Source of the DNA: Clostridia bacterium | Lineage (GTDB): Bacteria > Bacillota > Clostridia > Oscillospirales > UBA644 | Direction: 5' to 3' | Assembly: GCA_017934975.1 (NCBI GenBank) | Contig: JAGBIM010000004.1 | Location: 62,001-126,000, forward strand | DNA: 64,000 bases | Shown here: one piece after another, positions 32,990 through 41,317 of the stretch | Layout: the number at the start of each line of letters is the position of its first letter | How positions within the stretch are numbered: the first letter of the stretch is position 1 | Notes under the pieces: model-generated | Told to the model about the DNA's origin: nothing | Database searches by the model: none | What the model saw: only the letters and a program-made list of their open reading frames with translations | Made by a program: the position numbers and the translations under genes

Positions 32990-33919
32990 ATGAACTCCAA
33001 AACAATGCTTTACATAGCGAAGCGCTTGTTGCTTGCCGTCCTGACGATCTGGGTCGTTATCACGGTAACCTTCTTCGTTATGCATTCCGTGCCCGGCGGT
33101 CCTTTCCAAAAGGAAAAATCCATGACCGCGGAGGCCCAGGCAAGATTGGAACAGAAATACGGCCTGGACAAACCTCTTATGGAGCAATACGGCACGTACT
33201 TGAAAGACATTGTCCTCGAATTTGATTTCGGTCCCTCTCTGAAGCAACAGGGACGGGAAGTCCTCGGCATTATCGGCGACGGCATGAAGACCTCCGCAAA
33301 ATTAGGTCTGATCGCCGCGTTTTCCGCGCTTGCGGTGGGCATCGTCCTCGGCTCCGTTGCGGCGCTGCGGAGAAACAAACTGATTGACCGCATCATCATG
33401 GTCATCACCACGGCCTTCGTTTCCATGCCGAGCTTTATTATGGGCTCCATCCTGCTGTTGGTCTTTGCCGTAACCCTGCAATGGCTTCCCGCAAACGGGG
33501 AAACGGCATTGGGTCTGATCCTCCCCATCGTCACCCTTGCCCTTTATCCCACGGCTTACATCACCCGACTGACCCGCTCTTCCATGTTGGACGTGTTGGG
33601 ACAGGATTACATCCGCACCGCAAAGGCGAAGGGTGTTTCGGGTCCCAAGATCATCTTCGGTCACGCGCTGAAGAACTCCCTCATCCCCGTTATTACCTAT
33701 TTCGGACCCATGCTGGCCTACATCGTAACCGGTTCTCTGGTGGTGGAACAGATCTTTGCCGTTCCCGGAATCGGCCGCGCGTTCGTCAGCAGTATTACGA
33801 ACCGTGACTATCCCATGGTCATGGGTACGACCATTATCCTTGCGACGCTGGTCGTCGTGATGAACTTCGTGGGCGATATCCTTTATAAGGTCGTCGATCC
33901 CCGCATCAATCTTGAGTAA
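32990..33919 (+). CDS. oppB: Oligopeptide ABC transporter permease OppB
   Basis: A 309-residue inner-membrane permease of the Opp/Dpp type. It begins with a long first helix (YIAKRLLLAVLTIWVVITVTFFVMHSVPGGPF, with the typical PGGPF turn) and has the EAA loop SMLDVLGQDYIRTAKAKGVS that contacts the ATPase. VTGSLVVEQIFAVPGIG and SSITNRDYPMVMG close the protein. Six helices fit the family. The ribosome site AAAGGA is rather distant from the ATG. First gene of oppBCDFA; the presence of OppA, C, D, F fixes the assignment, though the peptide versus other substrate class is not proven. Confidence 0.93.
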   Translation: MNSKTMLYIAKRLLLAVLTIWVVITVTFFVMHSVPGGPFQKEKSMTAEAQARLEQKYGLDKPLMEQYGTYLKDIVLEFDFGPSLKQQGREVLGIIGDGMKTSAKLGLIAAFSALAVGIVLGSVAALRRNKLIDRIIMVITTAFVSMPSFIMGSILLLVFAVTLQWLPANGETALGLILPIVTLALYPTAYITRLTRSSMLDVLGQDYIRTAKAKGVSGPKIIFGHALKNSLIPVITYFGPMLAYIVTGSLVVEQIFAVPGIGRAFVSSITNRDYPMVMGTTIILATLVVVMNFVGDILYKVVDPRINLE

Positions 33920-33934
33920 AGGAGGCGCAGCGTT

Positions 33935-35305
33935 ATGATTAAGAAGAATCCCTTATCCATGCATGTCAGAATGGACTCCTTTGATCCCGCCTCGGCTCAA
34001 GACAAGGCGTACATGGTACAGATGCGCCCCTCCTCCACCTTCTTCAAGGACGGCTTGAAGCGGCTTTGGAAGAACAAGGTGGCCGTGGTCAGCTTTTTCA
34101 TCATCGTGATTCTGACCCTTACCTGCATTTTCCTCCCCATGTTCTGGCCCTACGGCTACGATCAGATGTTGGGGCAGGATAAGTTCGGACGGATGGACGC
34201 GTCCTACAACAACCTTTCTCCCTTTTCCTACGGCGCTACGGAACGGGAAAAGATGTTGGGAAAAGCCAACATCTACGAAGTGGCGCTGATCACCGAAGAA
34301 GGTGAAAATCCCGCCGAAACGAAGGCGAAGGCAGAACAGATTCTGTCCTCCTTCCTTGCGGGAGACAAGTCCGAAGCTTCCTTTAAGAAACTGGGCGGAC
34401 AACAAAAGAACGCAGTAAAAACGTCTTCCTATAAAGATAGTCCCTCCGTCTCGGATTGGGTCTGGGAAGTTTCCGCCTTCGGAAACGCCAAGCGCGTTGC
34501 CGGTGACGTGGAGCTGATCGAAACGGCAGACGGATTTAACGTAGTTTATTTCGTGGGATACACCGGCGAGACCGAGTCGGTCTTCCCCCACTTCTTCGGA
34601 ACCGACTCTCACGGCCGTGACTATCTGATCCGCGTGGTCTACGGAATGCGCGTGTCTCTGGCCGTCGGTCTGTTCGCAAGTATCATCGTGTTGATCATCG
34701 GTTTGCTGGTGGGCTCCATTTCCGGCTACTGCGGCGGCATGGTGGACATGATCATCATGCGTATCGTTGATATCATCTACTCCCTGCCCGACATGCTGAT
34801 GGTAATTCTTCTGGCTTCGGTCATGAAGGAAACCATGGGCGAAATTCTGGAAGGAACCGTGTTGGAAAAGATCGGCAGTAACATCATCAGCTTGTTTATC
34901 GTGTTCGGTCTTCTCTACTGGGTCTCCATGGCCCGTCTGATCCGCGGACAGATCCTCTCTCTGCGGGAACAGGAATACGTCCTTTCCGCACAGGCTTCCG
35001 GAGCCAAGAGCGGTTGGATCATCCGCAAGCACCTGGTTCCCAACTGCATCAGCGTAATTATTATTTCCACCGCACTGCAGATCCCCAGCGCAATCTTTAC
35101 GGAAAGTTATCTTTCCTTCCTGGGTCTGGGCGTAAACGCTCCCATGCCCTCCCTTGGATCTCTGGCATCCGACGCGCTGAACGGTCTTTACACGTATCCC
35201 TCCCGATTGGTGATTCCCGCTATCGTCATCTCTCTGATCGTTCTTTCTCTGAACCTCTTCGGTGACGGTCTGCGCGACGCCTTCGACCCCAAGCTTAACG
35301 GTTAA
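33935..35305 (+). CDS. oppC: Oligopeptide ABC permease OppC with extra extracytoplasmic domain
   Basis: A 456-residue permease, about 150 longer than usual OppC. The N-terminal helix (about 49-72) is followed by an exterior segment of about 105 residues (approximately 108-215) not found in ordinary OppC. Then come the conserved FGTDSHGRDYLIRVVYGMR at 221-239, VGLLVGSISGYCGGMVDMIIMR, the EAA loop REQEYVLSAQASGAKSGWI and FTESYLSFLGLGVNAP. The insertion resembles a parvulin/SurA-like fold by its helix then W....R..GD.E.IE..DG..VVYFVG pattern, a weak match. The gene follows oppB by 15 bases with AAAGGAGG. Confidence 0.9.
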   Translation: MIKKNPLSMHVRMDSFDPASAQDKAYMVQMRPSSTFFKDGLKRLWKNKVAVVSFFIIVILTLTCIFLPMFWPYGYDQMLGQDKFGRMDASYNNLSPFSYGATEREKMLGKANIYEVALITEEGENPAETKAKAEQILSSFLAGDKSEASFKKLGGQQKNAVKTSSYKDSPSVSDWVWEVSAFGNAKRVAGDVELIETADGFNVVYFVGYTGETESVFPHFFGTDSHGRDYLIRVVYGMRVSLAVGLFASIIVLIIGLLVGSISGYCGGMVDMIIMRIVDIIYSLPDMLMVILLASVMKETMGEILEGTVLEKIGSNIISLFIVFGLLYWVSMARLIRGQILSLREQEYVLSAQASGAKSGWIIRKHLVPNCISVIIISTALQIPSAIFTESYLSFLGLGVNAPMPSLGSLASDALNGLYTYPSRLVIPAIVISLIVLSLNLFGDGLRDAFDPKLNG

Positions 35306-35324
35306 GAAAGGTAGGTAGCATCAT

Positions 35325-36359
35325 ATGGCATTGCTCGAAGTCAAAAATCTGCAGACCTCCTTCTTTACCGACGCAGGCGAAGTAAAGGCGGTCAACGGAA
35401 TCTCCTTCAATCTGGATGAAGGGAAGGTTCTGGGTATCGTGGGGGAATCTGGTTCCGGGAAATCGGTTACCGCATATTCCATCATGCAGATCCTTGCCTC
35501 CACGGCAAAAATCAAGGAAGGATCCTCCATCAAACTCCGCGGCCAGGAGCTGGTCGGTGCCGGAGAAAAGGTCATGAAGACCGTTCGCGGCAACAAGGTT
35601 TCCATTATTTTCCAGGACCCCATGACCGCGCTGAATCCCACCTATACCATTGGCCATCAGCTGATGGAAGCAATCATGCTCCACACGCCGAGAAACCGCA
35701 AGCAGGCAAAGGAACGCGCCATCGAAATGCTTCGTCTGGTTAACATCAACGAACCCGAAAAGCGCATGAAACAATATCCCTTTGAGTTCTCAGGCGGTAT
35801 GCGTCAGCGTATCGTTATAGCGATGGCTCTTGCCTGCGAACCCGATATTCTGATTGCAGACGAACCCACCACCGCTTTGGACGTGACCATTCAGGCCCAG
35901 ATTCTGGAGCTGATGAATTCCCTGCAAAAAGAGTTGGGCATGGCGATTATCATGATCACCCACGACCTGGGTGTGGTTGCACAGATGTGCGACGAGGTGA
36001 TCGTTATGTACGCCGGTTCCATTTGCGAACAGGGCACCGCTGACGAGATCTTCTACAACCCCCGTCACGAATACACGAAGGGGCTGATGCGCTCCATTCC
36101 CACCACCAGCAACGACGACGAACCCCTTCAGCCCATTACGGGTACCCCCATCGACCTTCTGAATATGCCCAAGGGATGCCCCTTTGCTCCCCGTTGCGAC
36201 GCTGCAATGAAGATCTGTCTGCAGAACTGCGCAACGCCCATGGACATCAACGAAAATCATCGGGCAACCTGCTGGATGAACGTAAAGAAGGGCATCGAAG
36301 ACGGATCCATCGTATTGGATGAAGAAACGACTGCAAAGGAGGCCGAAGACAATGAGTGA
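35325..36359 (+). CDS. oppD: Oligopeptide ABC transporter ATPase OppD
   Basis: A 344-residue ATPase of the peptide/nickel family. Walker A VGESGSGKSVTAYSI, Q-loop IIFQDPMTALNPTYTIG, signature FSGGMRQRIVIAMALA and Walker B DILIADEPTTALDVTIQAQ are present, then the His switch ITHDLG. The C-terminal family-specific region has CPFAPRCDAAMKIC, whose cysteines in related DppD/OppD proteins bind a 4Fe-4S cluster. The stop overlaps the oppF start by eight bases. Confidence 0.97.
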   Translation: MALLEVKNLQTSFFTDAGEVKAVNGISFNLDEGKVLGIVGESGSGKSVTAYSIMQILASTAKIKEGSSIKLRGQELVGAGEKVMKTVRGNKVSIIFQDPMTALNPTYTIGHQLMEAIMLHTPRNRKQAKERAIEMLRLVNINEPEKRMKQYPFEFSGGMRQRIVIAMALACEPDILIADEPTTALDVTIQAQILELMNSLQKELGMAIIMITHDLGVVAQMCDEVIVMYAGSICEQGTADEIFYNPRHEYTKGLMRSIPTTSNDDEPLQPITGTPIDLLNMPKGCPFAPRCDAAMKICLQNCATPMDINENHRATCWMNVKKGIEDGSIVLDEETTAKEAEDNE

Positions 36360-37356
36360 TACGGAAAAGAATCTGATCGATGCCTCTGCTCCGCTGGTTG
36401 AGGTCAACGGACTGAAGCAGTACTTCAACATCAACATGGGAATGTTCCGCACGAAGCCTCTGAAGGCCGTCGACGGCGTTTCTTTCCAGATCAACAAGGG
36501 AGAAACCCTGGGTCTGGTCGGAGAATCCGGCTGCGGAAAAACCACCGTCGGCCGCACGCTGTTGCACCTTTACAAGCCCACCGCAGGTGAAATCTACTTC
36601 AAAGGAAAAAAGATCGAAACCAAGCAGGACATTAAGGAATTCCGCAAAAAGGCCACCATGGTCTTCCAGGATCCTTATTCTTCCCTGAACCCCCGCATGA
36701 CCGTTTCGGACATCATCGGGGAGCCTCTCGATATTCACAAGTTATATGCAAATAAGGCGGAACGGCAAGAAAAAATTCTGGAACTGATGGAAAACGTCGG
36801 TCTGAACAGTGAACACGCCGCCCGTTACGCCCACGAATTCTCCGGCGGTCAGAGACAGCGTATCGGCATTGCCCGCGCGTTGGCCATCAACCCCGAATTC
36901 ATCGTCTGCGACGAGCCCGTTTCGGCTCTTGACGTTTCCATTCAGGCCCAGGTTATCAATATGTTTGCCGACCTGCAGGAGAAGATGAACCTCTCCTACC
37001 TGTTCATTGCCCACGACCTTCTGGTGGTACGGCACATCAGTGACCGCATTGCCGTTATGTATCTGGGCAAGATGGTGGAATTGGCCGATGCAAAGGAGAT
37101 CTACGATCATCCTCTGCACCCCTACTCCAAGGCTCTGATGTCCGCAGTTCCCGTCCCCGATCCGAAGATTGCCCGCGCAAATCAGCGCATTGCCCTCGGC
37201 GGAGACATTCCCAGCCCCCTGAACGCTCCCTCCGGCTGCCCCTTCCGCACCCGTTGTGCTTACGCCACGGAACGCTGCGCCATGGAAATGCCCGAATTCA
37301 AGGAAGTATCCAAGGGTCACTTCGTCGCCTGCCATAACATGGATCAGGCAAACTGA
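36352..37356 (+). CDS. oppF: Oligopeptide ABC transporter ATPase OppF
   Basis: A 334-residue partner ATPase. Walker A VGESGCGKTTVGRTLL, Q-loop MVFQDPYSSLNPRMTVSDI, signature FSGGQRQRIGIARALA and Walker B FIVCDEPVSALDVSIQAQ are seen. LFIAHDLLVVRHISDRIAVM contains the His switch. The C-terminal CPFRTRCAYATERC is the family cluster motif. The start MSDTEKNLIDASA overlaps the oppD stop. A gap of 86 bases with a ribosome site then leads to the binding protein. Confidence 0.97.
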   Translation: MSDTEKNLIDASAPLVEVNGLKQYFNINMGMFRTKPLKAVDGVSFQINKGETLGLVGESGCGKTTVGRTLLHLYKPTAGEIYFKGKKIETKQDIKEFRKKATMVFQDPYSSLNPRMTVSDIIGEPLDIHKLYANKAERQEKILELMENVGLNSEHAARYAHEFSGGQRQRIGIARALAINPEFIVCDEPVSALDVSIQAQVINMFADLQEKMNLSYLFIAHDLLVVRHISDRIAVMYLGKMVELADAKEIYDHPLHPYSKALMSAVPVPDPKIARANQRIALGGDIPSPLNAPSGCPFRTRCAYATERCAMEMPEFKEVSKGHFVACHNMDQAN

Positions 37357-37442
37357 GTTTCGTTCATTATTGCGCGGAGAGGTGTGCAAGTCAATCTGCG
37401 CATATTGAAAATAAAAAGCAAACAAGGAAAGGAAAGATTACC

Positions 37443-39245
37443 ATGAAGAAATTTCTGGCACTCGCTCTTGCAATGCTGATGGTCTTCGCTCTGGTAGCCT
37501 GCGGTAGCACCGAAACGACCAATACCGAAGGCGAAGGCGGTAACGAAGTAACCAAATTCAGCAATTTCCCCACTCTGACCTATCTGTACAACACCAGCGA
37601 CAGCCACAAAGCCATCGGCGAATACCTGCAGTCCGCTCTGCAGAACGTCGGCATCACCATGAATCTGGACAACCAGGAATGGGCTACCTTCCTGGACACC
37701 CGTAAAGAAGGTAAGTACTCCGTTGCTCGTAACGGTTGGGTTGCTGACTACAGCGATCCCATCTGCTTCCTCGATATGTGGACCAGCATTTCCGGTAACA
37801 ACGATGTTCAGTACGGTAAGGGCGCTCACGCCGACCTGAAGATGTACAACCTCGACCTGACCGCTTTCGGTCTGGACATCAAGGTTGAAAACGGCACTTG
37901 GGCTGAAACCTACGACGTTCTGATCTCTCAGATCAAGGCCTGCACCGACGAAACCAACCGTTACGCTATGATGCACATCGCTGAAGATATGCTCATGGAA
38001 ACCGGTTGTATCGTTCCCCTCTACTTCTACACTGACCTTTACATGATCAGCAAGGACGTGAAGGGCTTCTTCTCCAACCCCCTCGGCTACAAGTACTTCA
38101 TGAACACCACCCTCGAAGGTAAGGACGTTCTTGACGTTTGTATCGGTTCCGAACCCGACACTCTGGATCCCGCTCTGAACAGTGCTGTTGACGGCGCTAC
38201 CATGCTGGCTCACCTGTTCTCCGGTCTGGCTAAGTGGTCTCAGGATGCCAACGGCAACCTGATCATCGTTCCCGACCTGGCTACCGAACTTCCCGAAGGC
38301 GTGAAGAATGATGACGGCACCGTCACCTACACCTACACCCTGAAGGACGGTCTGACCTGGAGCAACGGCGATGCTCTGACTGCTGAAGACTTCGTTTACT
38401 CCTGGAACCGTGCCGCTTCTGCCGAACTGGCTGCCGACTACGGCTACATGTTCGAACTGGTTGTCGGTTACGACAAGGTTTCTGCCGGCGAAGAAGGCGC
38501 TAAACTGGCTGTTGAAGCCGTTGACGCCAAGACCCTGAAGGTCACCATCATCAACTCCGCTGCTTACTGGAACGAACTGCTCGCATTCCCCACCTACTTC
38601 CCCGTTCATAAGGCTACCGTCGCCAACGACGCTTGGGCTACCGAACCCGCTACCTACGTCTGCAACGGTCCCTACACCATTTCCGCTTGGGAACACAACA
38701 GCGTTATCACCCTGACCAAGAACGACAAGTTCCACGACAAGGATTCCGTTACCATGCCCACCGTGAAGTGCCACCTGTCTGACGACAGCAACAACATGCT
38801 GGCTAACTTCAAGAACGGCACCTGGCAGCTGATCGATGACGTTCCCACCAACGAAATCGCTACCCTGAAGACCTCCTACAAGGACGAATTCGTCGTTGCC
38901 GGTCAGATCGGTACCTACTACGTTTGCTGGAACATCAACGAAAACATCCTTCCCGCTGACAGCACCCTCACCGGTGTGGAAGCTGAAAAGGCTAAAGCTG
39001 AAATCCGCAACGCCCTCGGCCTCCTGTTCGATCGTAACTACATCGTTAACGACATCGCTCAGGGCGGTCAGGTTCCCGCTTCCTCCTTCGTTGCTATGGG
39101 TATGACCAACCCCGATGGTACTCAGTTCTACAAGACTGCTAACAGCACCACCGACGCTTTCGACGGTTACTATGACGTTTCCGAAGAAGCTTTCGAAGGC
39201 AACGTTCTGAAGGCTCTGGAAGTTCTGAGAAAGTATTACAAATAA
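37443..39245 (+). CDS. oppA: Circularly permuted OppA-like substrate-binding lipoprotein
   Basis: A 600-residue exported lipoprotein of SBP family 5. The lipobox LVAC is at residues 17-20, then a Ser/Thr/Gly/Glu linker to about 40. Normal OppA order is broken: residues about 41-224 match the usual C-terminal third (LTYLYNTSDSHKAIGEYL, WATFLDTRKEGKYSVARNGW, VPLYFYTDLYMISKDVKGFF, PLGYKYF). Residues about 227-600 match the usual N-terminal two thirds (VLDVCIGSEPDTLDPALNSA, GLTWSNGDALTAEDFVYSW, YVCNGPYTISAWEHNS, YYVCWNINENI), and the stop falls right where the missing piece would join (EVLRKYYK). The frame is open throughout, and codon choice (many GCT, GTT, ACC, AAC, TTC) is uniform, as in a highly expressed gene. 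Confidence 0.9.
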   Translation: MKKFLALALAMLMVFALVACGSTETTNTEGEGGNEVTKFSNFPTLTYLYNTSDSHKAIGEYLQSALQNVGITMNLDNQEWATFLDTRKEGKYSVARNGWVADYSDPICFLDMWTSISGNNDVQYGKGAHADLKMYNLDLTAFGLDIKVENGTWAETYDVLISQIKACTDETNRYAMMHIAEDMLMETGCIVPLYFYTDLYMISKDVKGFFSNPLGYKYFMNTTLEGKDVLDVCIGSEPDTLDPALNSAVDGATMLAHLFSGLAKWSQDANGNLIIVPDLATELPEGVKNDDGTVTYTYTLKDGLTWSNGDALTAEDFVYSWNRAASAELAADYGYMFELVVGYDKVSAGEEGAKLAVEAVDAKTLKVTIINSAAYWNELLAFPTYFPVHKATVANDAWATEPATYVCNGPYTISAWEHNSVITLTKNDKFHDKDSVTMPTVKCHLSDDSNNMLANFKNGTWQLIDDVPTNEIATLKTSYKDEFVVAGQIGTYYVCWNINENILPADSTLTGVEAEKAKAEIRNALGLLFDRNYIVNDIAQGGQVPASSFVAMGMTNPDGTQFYKTANSTTDAFDGYYDVSEEAFEGNVLKALEVLRKYYK

Positions 39246-39317
39246 GTTTCTCAACGAAGCATAGCTTCATAAAACGGGCAAAAGCTTACTGCACACCGGG
39301 TTTTTGATCCGAAACCG

Positions 39318-39351
39318 ATCCCCGTGCATCGAACGATGCACGGGGATTTTT
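39318..39351 (+). terminator. Terminator of the opp operon
   Basis: ATCCCCGTGCATC paired with GATGCACGGGGAT around loop GAAC, then TTTTGT. Strong, long stem. Confidence 0.92.
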
Positions 39352-39361
39352 GTATACAGAA

Positions 39362-39682
39362 AACCACGCGATAGTCGCGTGGTTCAATAGAGGCTATTGC
39401 CGATGAGTAGAAATTCAAAGCGAAAAGAGTTTTGAGAGGAAACGGTTGTGCAAAACGCATAAATTGAACGTGGCACTCCGTTGAGGCTCCCCTTAGTAAG
39501 GGGAGGCTCACGATAGCGCATCGTTCGTTTTGTGATGTGGATACCGTACTTGAACCCGCTTACGGGTAGCAGGTAACCCCATGCGTGACCGGCAGGTCAA
39601 TAAAAAGGCGCACTTGTGCGCAGCCTGTATTATTAGGGCTATGCCCGAAACTGAAATCCCCCCCCGCTATGCGGGGGGGGGG
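39362..39682. repeat. String of short hairpins between oppA and a lipoprotein gene
   Basis: No gene seen. Successive perfect or near-perfect stems are: AACCACGCGA/TCGCGTGGTT (39362-39384), CAATAG/CTATTG (39385-39399), CTCCCCTT/AAGGGGAG (39487-39505), ACCCG/CGGGT (39554-39567), GACC/GGTC (39587-39598), GCGCAC/GTGCGC (39608-39621), GGGC/GCCC (39636-39646) and an eight-C/ten-G stem (39658-39682). It may be a structured RNA or decayed repeat elements. Confidence 0.5.
39487..39520 (+). repeat. 34-nt dispersed palindromic repeat, copy 1
   Basis: Matches 27 of 34 bases to the copy at 59654-59687: CTCCCCTT, variable four bases, AGGGGAGGCT, then AC.ATAG.GCA. The variable bases lie mostly in the loop. 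Confidence 0.6.
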
Positions 39683-39771
39683 ATATTTATTAATGAAATC
39701 AAATAAAAAAAGAAGCGGTGGAAGACGTGTTTTCTCCCACCGCCGTTTTCTGCCCGAAAATCGGGGGTATT

Positions 39772-41220
39772 TTACTTCACAACAAAGATCTCGACTCCGT
39801 TGTCGGCCGTCTTGGCGTAAATGTAATAGGCCGTGTTTTCCGCGTCGGAACAAAGATAACCGCGATAGCCGCGCAGGATGGTTTCCCCGGAAATGACGTT
39901 GATCAAAGCAAAGGTGGAATTTTCCTCCTCCACCTGCACCAGCCAAGGAGCCACGGCGGTGCCCTTCAAGGTGTAATCCTGATCCTTCAGAGAATAATAA
40001 AGCTTCCCGCCGTCGGTTTGCTTATAAGACAGGAAATGATAGGTATCAAAGAAGATTCCGTCTTTTTCCGAACCGGAACAAACCACAGTACCGTCCTTCG
40101 TCAGAAGGGTGTGGGTCTTTCCTGCCCGCAGGATCAGGTGATGCTGCAACTGCTTGTCGACGAAAATCTCGTTCAGAGATCCTTTGAAGAAGGAGGTTCC
40201 GTCCATGTTGCAGATCTTCTCGTCCACGTAGATCTTTCCGCCCGTCACCACGGGATAGGAGGAGAACTGTGCCGAAACGGTTTTTCCCGTCAGATCGCGG
40301 ATCTCATACTTTCCCTTGGCAAGAACGGTGAAATAATCTCCCGAGGCGTGGAGGAATTTGGCATCCTTGGTAACGTAAGAAAACAGGAGTTTTCCGTCGG
40401 CGTTATAAACCGAGGATTCCGTTCCGTTGGGAAGGATATAACAGCCGTTTTCCAGCAATTTTGCGCCTTCTCCCACCGGTTCGCCCTTCGCATTGACCAC
40501 GACCGTTTCTTTTTCATCGTTGGTATACAAAATGTGGTTGCCGTAAGCGTAGGTATCGCAATCGAGGGTTCCGCCCACGTTGGGAACGGGCTTGCCCGTG
40601 GTCAGATCGAACACTTCCCAGGTGCCCCGATAATAAACGGGATCACCCTGAACGAGGTGAGGATATTCCTCTTCGGTGAAGCAATGGACCGCCTCGTAGG
40701 ATTTTTGCACCTGCCCGGACACGGTACAGACCTTGACGAATCGCTCGTTAAGCATCTGCACGTCCGCAAACCGCATGGAAAGCACCGTTTTCCCTTGCGC
40801 GTCCACAAGACCGTACACGTTCAGATATTTGGCCACGTTTATGGTAGTGGGAACCCGAACGCAGACCAAAAAGTATCGGTCAAGAGGCTCGCAGGAGCCG
40901 TAGCGCACGTCGGTATCGGTCTTTCCGTCCAGGGAAAGGATTCCGTATCGGCCGTTTTCCGCCCGATAGATCACGCCGCCGTCTGCGGGGCTGATCTCCA
41001 CCTGCGCCAGCGTTCCGATAGCTTCCGCCGAAAGATTTTCGGGGAATTCCGTCTTGTCAAGGGTGGGATCCAAAGGCGGAGGCGGATCGGACGTGGGATC
41101 GGAGGAAACGATCTCCGACGTGGTATCCGTTGTTTCCTCCACGGCCGAAGCACATCCGACGGCCAAAGCGGAAAGCATGGAAAGCAACAGAAGCAAAGCG
41201 AGAATTTTACGCATTTTCAT
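39772..41220 (-). CDS. Lipoprotein with WG-like repeats, unknown function
   Basis: A 482-residue exported lipoprotein. The signal peptide MKMRKILALLLLLSMLSALA ends at a lipobox (AVGC), followed by an acidic Ser/Thr/Pro linker to about residue 55. The body contains several WG-like repeat signatures, such as NGRYGILSLDGKTDT, YGLVDAQGKTVLSM and further loosely spaced KxEIxDLxGK motifs, which suggests a beta-propeller-like fold. It ends in KTADNGVEIFVVK. Function unknown; such repeats often mediate binding. The gene has its own consensus promoter and a ribosome site AAAGGTG. Confidence 0.8.
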   Translation of the reverse strand: MKMRKILALLLLLSMLSALAVGCASAVEETTDTTSEIVSSDPTSDPPPPLDPTLDKTEFPENLSAEAIGTLAQVEISPADGGVIYRAENGRYGILSLDGKTDTDVRYGSCEPLDRYFLVCVRVPTTINVAKYLNVYGLVDAQGKTVLSMRFADVQMLNERFVKVCTVSGQVQKSYEAVHCFTEEEYPHLVQGDPVYYRGTWEVFDLTTGKPVPNVGGTLDCDTYAYGNHILYTNDEKETVVVNAKGEPVGEGAKLLENGCYILPNGTESSVYNADGKLLFSYVTKDAKFLHASGDYFTVLAKGKYEIRDLTGKTVSAQFSSYPVVTGGKIYVDEKICNMDGTSFFKGSLNEIFVDKQLQHHLILRAGKTHTLLTKDGTVVCSGSEKDGIFFDTYHFLSYKQTDGGKLYYSLKDQDYTLKGTAVAPWLVQVEEENSTFALINVISGETILRGYRGYLCSDAENTAYYIYAKTADNGVEIFVVK

Positions 41221-41274
41221 GGGATCACCTTTCTCTATACAAAAAATCGGAAAATCCGACAAGATCACCCTTTT

Positions 41275-41303
41275 ATTATAACACAACGAAGGGCGATTGT
41301 CAA
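41275..41303 (-). promoter_or_regulatory. Promoter of the WG-like lipoprotein
   Basis: TTGACA (41298-41303), 17 bases, TATAAT (41275-41280) on the minus strand, with TGTGT before the -10. Confidence 0.9.
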
Positions 41304-41317
41304 GACGAAAATCTTCT

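Noticed and set aside
37443..39245. OppA gene as a frameshifted pseudogene
   Set aside because: The frame is continuous from lipobox to stop, both homologous blocks are intact and codon usage is uniform; permutation explains the order without any shift.
37344..39254. Long minus-strand open frame opposite the OppA gene
   Set aside because: Antisense shadow caused by strong codon bias of the OppA gene; no ribosome site.
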